Assembly (NCBI GenBank): GCA_937892025.1
Contig: CALAVA010000259.1
Coordinates: 1 to 24,734 of the forward strand
Direction: 5' to 3'
From: an uncultured Bacteroidales bacterium
GTDB taxonomy: Bacteria; Bacteroidota; Bacteroidia; Bacteroidales; WCHB1-69
DNA length: 24,734 nt
A program made the translations under genes and the position numbers. Each line of letters opens with the position of its first letter. The first letter of the stretch is position 1. This document shows, piece by piece, positions 1-6,414 of this stretch. Below the pieces are notes generated by a model that saw nothing but the letters and a program-made list of their open reading frames with translations, was not told the DNA's origin and ran no database searches.

Positions 1-170
1 GATAACCTATTGGCCCTTGGTCACCTCGTGGGCCTTGTATTCCTTGGTAGCCTTGGTTTCCTTGATGTCCCATTAAACCTTGGTAGCCTTGATAACCTAT
101 TGGCCCTTGGTCACCTTGTGGGCCTTGATTTCCCTGATAACCAATTGGGCCTTGATATCCTTGTGAGCCT
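1..170. repeat. 90-bp period repeat at the 3' part of the collagen gene
   Basis: The stretch starting gataacctattggccc occurs at 1 and again at 91, a spacing of 30 codons. It encodes the GYQGPxGDQGPIGYQG-type segments. Such repeats are prone to slippage and to assembly collapse. Confidence 0.7.
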
Positions 171-1630
171 GTTTCTCCACTAATTGTTGACGATTGAATT
201 GTGAATATATTAATATCATCATATTGGTCATCATCTATCGAAATCGTTATTCCGTCACCAGCTTTAATTATATTTGCTCTTGGCCATAAAGTGGAAATAA
301 GATGTTCAGTATCATTTTCATCTTGAATAAAAAACCCAAATGAGTTTGGATTACCACTAGGTGGTGTTGTATCAATTTCTATGTTACCAGAAGTTGGTTT
401 TAAAACCGTTCCAATAACTTCTCCATTAAGAATAACATTTCCTTGTGGAATATTTAAAGTAATATTAGAATCAGAATAAAATGTAGTATTATTTGCATTA
501 AACACATTTCCCCCAACGGTTATAGTATTTAAATTTAATCCTGAAACATTACCTGGAGGGCCAATAGGTCCTTGGTCACCTTGACTACCTTGGTTACCTT
601 GATATCCTCTTGGTCCTTGAACACCTTGATATCCTTGTTGTCCTGTTTCACCTGAGCCAGCTGGGCCTTGTTCACCTTGTGGTCCTTGCTCACCTTGTGG
701 GCCTAATGGCCCTCTATTTCCTTGAGGCCCTTGAGTACCTTGTGGCCCTTGTTCACCTTGTGGGCCATCACCTCCTTTCGGTCCTTCTGGTCCCTCAGGT
801 CCTTGTTCACCTTGTGGGCCTTCTTCTCCCTCAGGTCCTTGTGGACCTTCATCACCTTTATCACCCTTTGGCCCTTCTGGTCCCTCAGGTCCTGGTTGTC
901 CAGTTTCGCCAGATGGTCCTCTTTCTCCACGTTCACCTTGTGGGCCCTCGTCTCCTTGTGGGCCTTGTGTTCCTGGTAAGCCTTCTGGTCCCATTGGTCC
1001 TTGGTCACCTTTATCTCCTTTTGGACCTTGTGGGCCAACACCACCTTGTGCTCCTTGTGAGCCATCAGAACCTTGTGGGCCTGGCGCTCCTTGAGGACCT
1101 TGTATACCTGCACCTCCATCAGGCCCTTGTGGACCTTGATTTCCTTGAAATCCCTTTTCGCCTCTTTCTCCAATAGGTCCTTGTGGTCCTTGATAGCCAC
1201 GTAAACCTGTTGGCCCTTGTGGGCCTGTTGCTCCCGTTTCGCCTCTATCACCTTTTTCTCCTTTATCGCCTTTTTCTCCTTGAGGACCTTGTGGACCTTG
1301 TAATCCATCTTCTCCACAGCAGCCAGCTTCTCCTGGAGGTCCTTGATAACCTTTTTCGCCCCTAACACCTTGTGGCCCTTGAGCACCTTGAGCACCTTGG
1401 AATCCACAGCCATCTTCACCTTTTGGTCCAGTTTCTCCCCTAGGTCCCCTATCACCTTGTGGCCCTTGAGCACCTTGAGCACCTTGGAATCCGCATCCGT
1501 CTTCTCCTTTTGGGCCTGTTTCTCCCCTAGGTCCTCTTTCTCCTTGAGGACCTTGTGGGCCTTGAAGTCCTGTATTATCAGAAGCCCCTAAAATCAATTC
1601 TTCATCAAATTTTTTATCATTTAATGCCAT
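1..1630 (-). CDS. Collagen-like tail fibre/adhesin, C-terminus off the window
   Basis: Reading frame opens at ATG 1630 and is still open at position 1 (543 codons seen). After a short lead (MALNDKKFDEELILGAS) it is almost pure Gly-X-Y repeat (GPQGPQGERGPRGETGPKG...), broken at about residues 360-480 by a non-collagenous domain (NVSGLNLNTITVGG... LWPRANIIKAGDGITI), then resumes as a GYQG/GNQG-rich repeat. Collagen-like triple helices in phages form trimeric tail or head fibres; host binding is the likely role, by family knowledge. Odd points: Cys residues inside the helix (GEDGCGF twice, and AGCCGEDG), which could crosslink chains, and near-identical DNA repeats (87-bp and 90-bp periods). Only off-frame shadows have both ends in the window, so this gene is easily missed. 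It has its own upstream ACTATTTATAAAA motif. Fibre function is inferred; it could also be a surface adhesin. Confidence 0.9.
   Translation of the reverse strand, partial: MALNDKKFDEELILGASDNTGLQGPQGPQGERGPRGETGPKGEDGCGFQGAQGAQGPQGDRGPRGETGPKGEDGCGFQGAQGAQGPQGVRGEKGYQGPPGEAGCCGEDGLQGPQGPQGEKGDKGEKGDRGETGATGPQGPTGLRGYQGPQGPIGERGEKGFQGNQGPQGPDGGAGIQGPQGAPGPQGSDGSQGAQGGVGPQGPKGDKGDQGPMGPEGLPGTQGPQGDEGPQGERGERGPSGETGQPGPEGPEGPKGDKGDEGPQGPEGEEGPQGEQGPEGPEGPKGGDGPQGEQGPQGTQGPQGNRGPLGPQGEQGPQGEQGPAGSGETGQQGYQGVQGPRGYQGNQGSQGDQGPIGPPGNVSGLNLNTITVGGNVFNANNTTFYSDSNITLNIPQGNVILNGEVIGTVLKPTSGNIEIDTTPPSGNPNSFGFFIQDENDTEHLISTLWPRANIIKAGDGITISIDDDQYDDINIFTIQSSTISGETGSQGYQGPIGYQGNQGPQGDQGPIGYQGYQGLMGHQGNQGYQGIQGPRGDQGPIGY
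1381..1553. repeat. Imperfect 87-bp direct repeat inside the collagen gene
   Basis: The block beginning gagcaccttgagcacc at 1381 recurs at 1468 (87 bp = 29 codons later), including the GEDGCGF motif. The copies differ at a few positions. It looks like an in-frame duplication of a collagen segment. Confidence 0.8.
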
Positions 1631-1644
1631 TATCATATATTTAT

Positions 1645-1661
1645 TCTTTTATAAATAGTAA
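1645..1661 (-). promoter_or_regulatory. ACTATTTATAAAA motif upstream of the fibre gene
   Basis: On the minus strand TACTATTTATAAAA lies about 20-30 nt before ATG 1630. The same motif precedes the two genes upstream (2035 and 2733). It does not look like the TTTG/TATATT promoters elsewhere in the window. Promoter role is inferred from position only. Confidence 0.4.
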
Positions 1662-1679
1662 AACAATAAGATAAATAAA

Positions 1680-1710
1680 CAAAAAAAAGCCGCATTAAGC
1701 GGCTCTATTT
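1680..1710 (-). terminator. Intrinsic terminator (bidirectional)
   Basis: Perfect 6-bp stem AGCCGC/GCGGCT (1688-1693 and 1699-1704) with a 5-nt loop, flanked by an A-run on the left and a T-rich run on the right. It can end minus-strand transcription after the 99-aa gene. Confidence 0.8.
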
Positions 1711-1735
1711 TTCATACAACATAACAAATAGCAAA

Positions 1736-2035
1736 TTAAAGTCCTATTGCTAATAGACATCCAAATACGACTCCTATTGCAGCACACAATAAATCGTGTT
1801 TTTCATTAATACTTCCTATTGTTTTGTCAAAAAAGCATTTAGCAAACACCAATATAAAACTAACAATTACAGATAAAATAGGCTTTAAAAAAATCATAAA
1901 AAAAATAGTCAATAAAGCTGATGTTTCCATATTCAGTAATCCATCAACTCCAATCCATTTTCTTCCTTTTTTATCTAATTCAATAATTATTTGTTTTATT
2001 TTTTCACTTAAATTATGAAACAAATTTTTAATCAT
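1736..2035 (-). CDS. Small membrane protein, possible holin-like
   Basis: 99 aa. Charged N-terminal third (SEKIKQIIIELDKKGRKW), then two or three hydrophobic segments: roughly residues 37-70 (TSALLTIFFMIFLKPILSVIVSFILVF-like) and 80-99 (LLCAAIGVVFGCLLAIGL). The motif EKHDLLCAAIGVVFG before the last segment is of a kind seen in small Bacteroidota phage membrane proteins, but I cannot name a family. It sits between a single-TM protein and a fibre gene, a position where lysis genes are common, so a holin or lysis-accessory role is possible but not shown. It ends at a strong terminator. Start ATG 2035 is 24 nt below the upstream gene's stop, with the ACTATTTATAAAA motif in the gap. Confidence 0.75.
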   Translation of the reverse strand: MIKNLFHNLSEKIKQIIIELDKKGRKWIGVDGLLNMETSALLTIFFMIFLKPILSVIVSFILVFAKCFFDKTIGSINEKHDLLCAAIGVVFGCLLAIGL

Positions 2036-2040
2036 AATGC

Positions 2041-2060
2041 ATTTTTTTATAAATAGTTTT
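2041..2060 (-). promoter_or_regulatory. Repeated 20-nt motif upstream of the 99-aa gene
   Basis: These 20 nt are identical to 2741-2760, and both copies lie directly before a gene start. On the minus strand it reads AAAACTATTTATAAAAAAAT. Conservation at two sites in an otherwise different context suggests a promoter or other regulatory site. Confidence 0.45.
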
Positions 2061-2733
2061 AAAATTTATATAAGAATGACATTCCATATAATTTATTTTT
2101 GTTTTCTAACATTTGACCATATTGTAAATTTAATCCATATTTTTCTTTTATGAAAAACCCAGCATTAATTGTTGGTATAACATTCATATAAGTAGAAAAG
2201 TCATTACTCAATAGAATACCAGCCCCTATATATGGGCTAAATGCTTTAACTTTATATTCAGTAATCGTTGTTACTTTTGTAACAGGTACATAACTATACG
2301 AAAGCAATGTCATTCTATTATACTGAACAGAAGCGTCAATTACACACTTGCCAACTGTATCAATATCAAATACTGTTTCAGAATATAAACGTTTCGTTCC
2401 CCAATCTCTTATAATTTCAGCCGTATCTTCTTTGGCTATCTCAATATATTCAGTTATGACTTTCTCAGGAAATAGTTCTGCATATATCCCATCTTTTACA
2501 CATTGCCTTATAATATCAGCAGTATCTGCCGGCTTTACAACCTCATAAGGCACAGGATAAGGTATTGAATCTGTTATTTTATTTCCTTTTACATAAGTAA
2601 TTTCTGTTTTAGGACTATTTGTTTTTATTGTTTTTCTTCCTAAATAGAATCCAAAAATAGAAAACACAACAAGCCCTATTATTACACAACTTATTTGTAT
2701 CCACTTTTCATTAAAAAATTTTAATTTATTCAT
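2059..2733 (-). CDS. Membrane-anchored protein with C-terminal barrel-like segment
   Basis: 224 aa. An N-terminal transmembrane segment (about residues 12-33, WIQISCVIIGLVVFSIFGFYLG) is followed by a periplasm-facing region with a PYPVPYEV-x-PADTADI motif and many charged residues. It ends in alternating beta-type sequence (YIGAGILL... GLNLQYGQML... LYGMSFLYKF) with a terminal Phe, as in outer-membrane strands. The PADTA-x-IxxxCVxxGxYxELFPE part resembles uncharacterised Bacteroidota phage/prophage proteins (DUF6808-like, from memory and unverified). One inner-membrane anchor plus an outer-membrane-like end would suit a spanin-type lysis protein next to a holin-like gene; this is inference. 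The 20-nt ACTATTTATAAAA-type motif precedes ATG 2733. Confidence 0.75.
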   Translation of the reverse strand: MNKLKFFNEKWIQISCVIIGLVVFSIFGFYLGRKTIKTNSPKTEITYVKGNKITDSIPYPVPYEVVKPADTADIIRQCVKDGIYAELFPEKVITEYIEIAKEDTAEIIRDWGTKRLYSETVFDIDTVGKCVIDASVQYNRMTLLSYSYVPVTKVTTITEYKVKAFSPYIGAGILLSNDFSTYMNVIPTINAGFFIKEKYGLNLQYGQMLENKNKLYGMSFLYKF

Positions 2734-2740
2734 TATGGCA

Positions 2741-2760
2741 ATTTTTTTATAAATAGTTTT
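2741..2760 (-). promoter_or_regulatory. Repeated 20-nt motif upstream of the 224-aa gene
   Basis: Exact copy of 2041-2060, 8 nt above ATG 2733. It lies between the dnaK terminator and the gene, where a new promoter is expected. Confidence 0.45.
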
Positions 2761-2773
2761 TAATAAAACAAAA

Positions 2774-2799
2774 AAAGTCGGCCAAAAATGACCGACTTT
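2774..2799 (-). terminator. Intrinsic terminator after dnaK
   Basis: Inverted repeat AAAGTCGG/CCGACTTT with an A/T-rich loop, preceded on the plus strand by a run of A (a U-run on the minus transcript). It lies 18 nt below the dnaK stop. Confidence 0.8.
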
Positions 2800-2817
2800 A
2801 TATTAAAAAACAAATTT

Positions 2818-4689
2818 TTATTGTGCAAATGGATTACTATTTCCAGTAAACCCACTAAATGGATTTGAACTATTAAATTGCTCATTTTGCTGTTCGGATT
2901 TGTACAATTCTTCAGCTATTGGATTCCAAAGTTTTTCAACCTCTTTTTGCTTTTCTTCAATCTTATCAAGGTCTTTTTCTTTAATGACCTCTCTAAACCC
3001 CTCAATGGACTTTTTAAGTTCCTCTTTTTGCTCAGATGTAATTTTATCTTCTGGCAATTCTTCCATTGACTTTTCAATCATAAAGGCAAATGTTTCAGCA
3101 GCATTAACCTTGTTAGCCTTTTCCATTTCCTTTTTATCTTCTTCAGCGTGTTCATCAGCCTCTTTCTTCATTCTTTCAATATCTTCATCAGATAATGAAG
3201 AAGAATTTTCTATTGTAATATGCTGTTCTTTATTAGTGGCTTTATCAACAGCTGAAACTGACAAAATACCATTTGTATCAATGTCAAAAGTGACTTCAAT
3301 TTGCGGAACGCCTCTTGGTGCAGGTGTAATACCATCAAGTGTAAACATTCCAATCATTTTGTTGTCCTTTGTCATTGGTCTGTTACCTTGTGCAACAACA
3401 ATTGTAACAGCTGGCTGATTGTTTTCTGCGGTTGTGAAGATTTGGCTTCTCTTACATGGAATTGTTGTATTGGCCTCAATAATCTTTGCCATAACGCCAC
3501 CCATTGTATCAATACCAAGTGACAATGGAGTTACATCAAGCAAAAGAACGTCTGTCTTATCTCCACTAATAATAGAACCTTGTACAGCTGCGCCAAGAGC
3601 AACAACCTCATCAACATTGACATTCTTAATCAAAGGTCTGTTAAATGCTTTTGTAAGTTCTTCTTGCACCTTTGGAATTCTTGTTGAACCACCAACAAGT
3701 AAAATACCATCAAGTTCGCTTGCTTGCATATTGGCCTTTACAAGAGCATCTTTTCCAAGATTGATAACCTTTTGAATTTCCTTATCAATTAATGATTCAA
3801 ATTTTGCTTTCGTAATTGTAATAATAAGGTGTTTAGGGTTATTATCAACGGCTGTAATATATGGTAAATTGATTTCTGCTGACGTTGAATTTGACAATTC
3901 AATCTTTGCTTTTTCAACTGATTCCAATATCCTTTGCATTGCTATTGAATCTTTATTCAAATCAACACCCTCTTGTTTCTTGAATTCAGATACAACATAA
4001 TCTGAAACAAGTTTATCAAGGTCACTACCTCCACAATATACATCACCATTTGAAGCCTTGATTTCAACAACACCATCTGAAATGTCGGCGATAGAAAAGT
4101 CTAAAGTAGAACCACCATAGTCAACTACCATATACTTTCCACTTTTTTCCATATCAATATTTGAAGCCAAAATAGCAGCAGTTGGCTCTGCAACAATTCT
4201 ACGGACATTCAAACCTGCAATTTCACCAGCCTTTTTAGTTGCTTCACGTTGTGCATCATTAAAATATGCAGGAACTGTGATAACAGCATCAGTAACAGTT
4301 TCGCCAAGATAATTTTCTGCTGTTGCCTTCATTTTTGAAAGAATCATTGCTGATAATTCTTCAGGCGTATATTCTTTATCATTAATTTTAACTCTTGGCT
4401 GTCCATTTGAATTTACAACGTCATATTGAACATGTTTAATGTTATCCTTAATTTCATCATATGTTCCGCCCATAAAACGCTTGATAAGAATAACCGTTCC
4501 TTTTGGATTTGTAACAGCCTGTCTTTTAGCAGCATCACCAACTTTTCTCTCACCATCTTTTGAAAATGAAATAACTGAAGGAGTCGTTCTATGCCCCTCA
4601 TCGTTAACAATAATAGTAGGTTGGTTACCTTCCATAACCGCTACTTCTGAAAGTGTACTTCCTAAGTCAATTCCTATAATTTTACCCAT
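2818..4689 (-). CDS. dnaK: Hsp70 chaperone DnaK
   Basis: 623 aa, full length for DnaK (about 600-640). Order of parts: ATPase domain (residues 1 to about 365) with phosphate loop IGIDLGSTLSEVAV, AYFNDAQREATKKAGEIAG, VAEPTAA, second phosphate loop VVDYGGSTLDFS and LLVGGSTRIPKVQ; linker DVLLLDVTPLSLGIDTMGG; beta substrate-binding domain; helical lid; a short acidic/Asn-rich tail ending NPFAQ. The ATP loops deviate from the common bacterial forms (GTTNS becomes GSTLS; GGGTFD becomes GGSTLD), though key Thr and Asp residues remain. It folds client proteins with a DnaJ and GrpE, neither of which is in the window, so host partners or partners encoded elsewhere are implied. It is co-transcribed with the yqeY gene (19 nt gap). 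A complete DnaK in a phage is uncommon; assembly of virion proteins is a plausible use. Confidence 0.96.
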   Translation of the reverse strand: MGKIIGIDLGSTLSEVAVMEGNQPTIIVNDEGHRTTPSVISFSKDGERKVGDAAKRQAVTNPKGTVILIKRFMGGTYDEIKDNIKHVQYDVVNSNGQPRVKINDKEYTPEELSAMILSKMKATAENYLGETVTDAVITVPAYFNDAQREATKKAGEIAGLNVRRIVAEPTAAILASNIDMEKSGKYMVVDYGGSTLDFSIADISDGVVEIKASNGDVYCGGSDLDKLVSDYVVSEFKKQEGVDLNKDSIAMQRILESVEKAKIELSNSTSAEINLPYITAVDNNPKHLIITITKAKFESLIDKEIQKVINLGKDALVKANMQASELDGILLVGGSTRIPKVQEELTKAFNRPLIKNVNVDEVVALGAAVQGSIISGDKTDVLLLDVTPLSLGIDTMGGVMAKIIEANTTIPCKRSQIFTTAENNQPAVTIVVAQGNRPMTKDNKMIGMFTLDGITPAPRGVPQIEVTFDIDTNGILSVSAVDKATNKEQHITIENSSSLSDEDIERMKKEADEHAEEDKKEMEKANKVNAAETFAFMIEKSMEELPEDKITSEQKEELKKSIEGFREVIKEKDLDKIEEKQKEVEKLWNPIAEELYKSEQQNEQFNSSNPFSGFTGNSNPFAQ

Positions 4690-4708
4690 TAAAATATATT
4701 GATTTTTA

Positions 4709-5167
4709 TTATTTATTATTCAAACAAATTTTTACAATTGTACTAATTGTTTTTCCGTCAGACTTATCTCCAAGTTCTGACTTAACAGCATTCATAACTT
4801 TACCCATATCCTTCATTGAAGAAGCACCAAGTTCACATATGACACTTTTGACAATTGCTTCAACTTCTTTTTCAGTTGCTTGCTTTGGTAAATAGTTGCT
4901 TATAATTTTTTTCTCTGCCAATTCTTTCTCAGCAAATTCAGTCCTACCATTACTCATTGCAATTTCTGAAGTCTTATCACGTTCCTTGCACATATCACGC
5001 ATAATGTTCTTAACTGCATCATCATCAAACTTGTTTTCATCAAAGCCAGGCGCTTTCTTTGCATTTAAAATTTCTGTTTTAATAAGTTTTAGTGTACTGA
5101 TTTTTAAATCATCTTTTTCTTTCATAGCAGCAATTAAATCTCGCTGAATAACATCCTCTAATGCCAT
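4709..5167 (-). CDS. yqeY: YqeY-family (GatB/YqeY domain) protein
   Basis: 152 aa, the usual length of stand-alone YqeY. It begins with a helical region (MALEDVIQRDLIAAMKEKDDLKISTLKLIKTEI), keeps NYLPKQATEKEVEAIV, and ends with the conserved SSMKDMGKVMNAVKSELG-x-KSDGKTISTIVK helix-turn region seen in the tail domain of GatB. In tRNA-dependent amidotransferases that domain contacts tRNA; the role of free YqeY is not settled. It is first in a two-gene unit with dnaK. A promoter (GTTG-N20-TATATTAT) is placed 19-50 nt above the start. A tRNA-related function would suit the large tRNA array in the window, but that link is inference. Confidence 0.9.
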   Translation of the reverse strand: MALEDVIQRDLIAAMKEKDDLKISTLKLIKTEILNAKKAPGFDENKFDDDAVKNIMRDMCKERDKTSEIAMSNGRTEFAEKELAEKKIISNYLPKQATEKEVEAIVKSVICELGASSMKDMGKVMNAVKSELGDKSDGKTISTIVKICLNNK

Positions 5168-5185
5168 TTTCTTAATTTATTATTA

Positions 5186-5217
5186 ATAATATACTAATTT
5201 TTTTCAAGAAAATCAAC
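5186..5217 (-). promoter_or_regulatory. Bacteroidota-type promoter for yqeY-dnaK
   Basis: On the minus strand GTTG (5217-5214), a 20-nt spacer, then TATATTAT (5193-5186). This fits the -33 TTTG / -7 TAnnTTTG architecture of Bacteroidota sigma factors, with an imperfect -7. It lies 19 nt above ATG 5167. Confidence 0.6.
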
Positions 5218-5250
5218 AACTTTGTTAATAAAAATTGGAACTATTTATAA

Positions 5251-5275
5251 AAAAGGTGAGCATTGCTCACCTTTT
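5251..5275 (-). terminator. Intrinsic terminator after the ompA-like gene
   Basis: An 11-bp perfect stem AAAAGGTGAGC/GCTCACCTTTT with a 3-nt loop, followed on the minus strand by a T-rich run. It ends the 9.4-5.3 kb operon. Confidence 0.9.
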
Positions 5276-5301
5276 CATTTTTTTTTAGAAACTAATTTGA
5301 T

Positions 5302-6402
5302 TTATTCTGAAATTATGACAGCGCAACGACTTGATTCTGCATCTTCATCAATATCAATTACAATTTCAGTTGCAACTTCTTTGATGCCATTTTTTGTTAA
5401 TTCTGATGCGACAACATTTGCACGTTCCCAAGCCAATTTTTCATTACGTTCCTTTGAACCAGTATTACTATCAGCAGAACCAATGACTTTAACTTTCAAA
5501 TTTTCAAAGTTTTCTGCTTGCTTTACAAAGAATTTAATTGTTCTTTCAGATGTAGTATTCAATTTTGAACTTCCAATTTCAAAATCAACAAACGTATTGT
5601 TTGGCTTTTCAACAATTTCTTCAACAACGTTCTCAACAACTTTTTCAACTACGACAGTATCAACGTCTTTAGGTGCATTAAGCAATTCATTATACTTTTC
5701 AAATAGAGCATTATAGTCTTCTTCGCTTACACAAGGATTAGGGATTCTAAAGTTATGTGAACGATTTCCATAACCCAAACGATAAGCAATACCTACATTT
5801 GCTTTCAAATCAGCTCCTTTTGCCACATATTCAATTTCACTGTTTTTAAGAATTTCATTGGATTGCACCATAGGTGTGAATGTAATATACCAATTTTTAT
5901 TCTTACCAAGATTGAAATCAAACTCTAAACCGCATTGAAGCGCAATGTCATTAGGATTTGCAATTTCCTCGCCATACCAATGGTTCCATCCAATACCTGT
6001 AACAGTCTTGATTTCAACACGTCTTGGATATCCCTTGTATCCACCAAACAAGTTCATAAGATTAAACTTGACATTTCCAAAAACGTCTGAACGATTTACT
6101 TTCAATTCTCCTGAACCATTCGCAACATTATGATAAATAGGTGCTACGTTTCCTTGTAATGAAAAACCAGTAATAGGAGTGACATCCTTTCCAAGTTCAA
6201 GTACAGCATTATAAGTCAACGACTTTAAGCCTTCATTAAAACCATTATCCCAATTGCTATAATCGGAAACGGTAGTTTGGTTTGCGCCTCCGTTAATACC
6301 AATATACATGTGTGAGAACACACCATCATTTTCTACAGTTTGTGCGTTGGCTGTAAATACAAATATGCAAACAGCCACTAAAATCATAAAAATTCTTTTC
6401 AT
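5302..6402 (-). CDS. OmpA-like outer-membrane protein
   Basis: 366 aa. Sec signal peptide (MKRIFMILVAVCIFVFTANAQT), then a region of alternating strands typical of an outer-membrane beta barrel (about residues 25-225, with GxNGG, NVGIAYRLGYG), a short coiled/acidic linker (VVVEKVVENVVEEIVEK), and a C-terminal OmpA peptidoglycan-binding domain (about 270-366: FVDFEIGSSKLNTTSERTI... VIGSADSNTGSKERNEKLAWERANVV). The Asp of SAD and the Arg of ERANVV match the diaminopimelate-binding pair of OmpA domains. It acts at the outer membrane of an infected Gram-negative cell. It lies 12 nt after the T9SS-sorted protein gene, so the two are probably co-expressed. In a phage it could alter the host surface (superinfection exclusion) or stabilise the envelope; this is inference. 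Confidence 0.88.
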   Translation of the reverse strand: MKRIFMILVAVCIFVFTANAQTVENDGVFSHMYIGINGGANQTTVSDYSNWDNGFNEGLKSLTYNAVLELGKDVTPITGFSLQGNVAPIYHNVANGSGELKVNRSDVFGNVKFNLMNLFGGYKGYPRRVEIKTVTGIGWNHWYGEEIANPNDIALQCGLEFDFNLGKNKNWYITFTPMVQSNEILKNSEIEYVAKGADLKANVGIAYRLGYGNRSHNFRIPNPCVSEEDYNALFEKYNELLNAPKDVDTVVVEKVVENVVEEIVEKPNNTFVDFEIGSSKLNTTSERTIKFFVKQAENFENLKVKVIGSADSNTGSKERNEKLAWERANVVASELTKNGIKEVATEIVIDIDEDAESSRCAVIISE

Positions 6403-6414
6403 GCTTTAATAATC

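Noticed and set aside
610..1176. Plus-strand Leu/Val-rich ORF
   Set aside because: Shadow of the repetitive collagen gene on the opposite strand.
703..1482. Lys-rich open frame antisense-like to the plus strand (HKVLKGHKV repeats)
   Set aside because: It is the +1/-1 shadow of the collagen Gly-X-Y repeat; the true frame encodes glycine at every third residue and runs through 1-1630.
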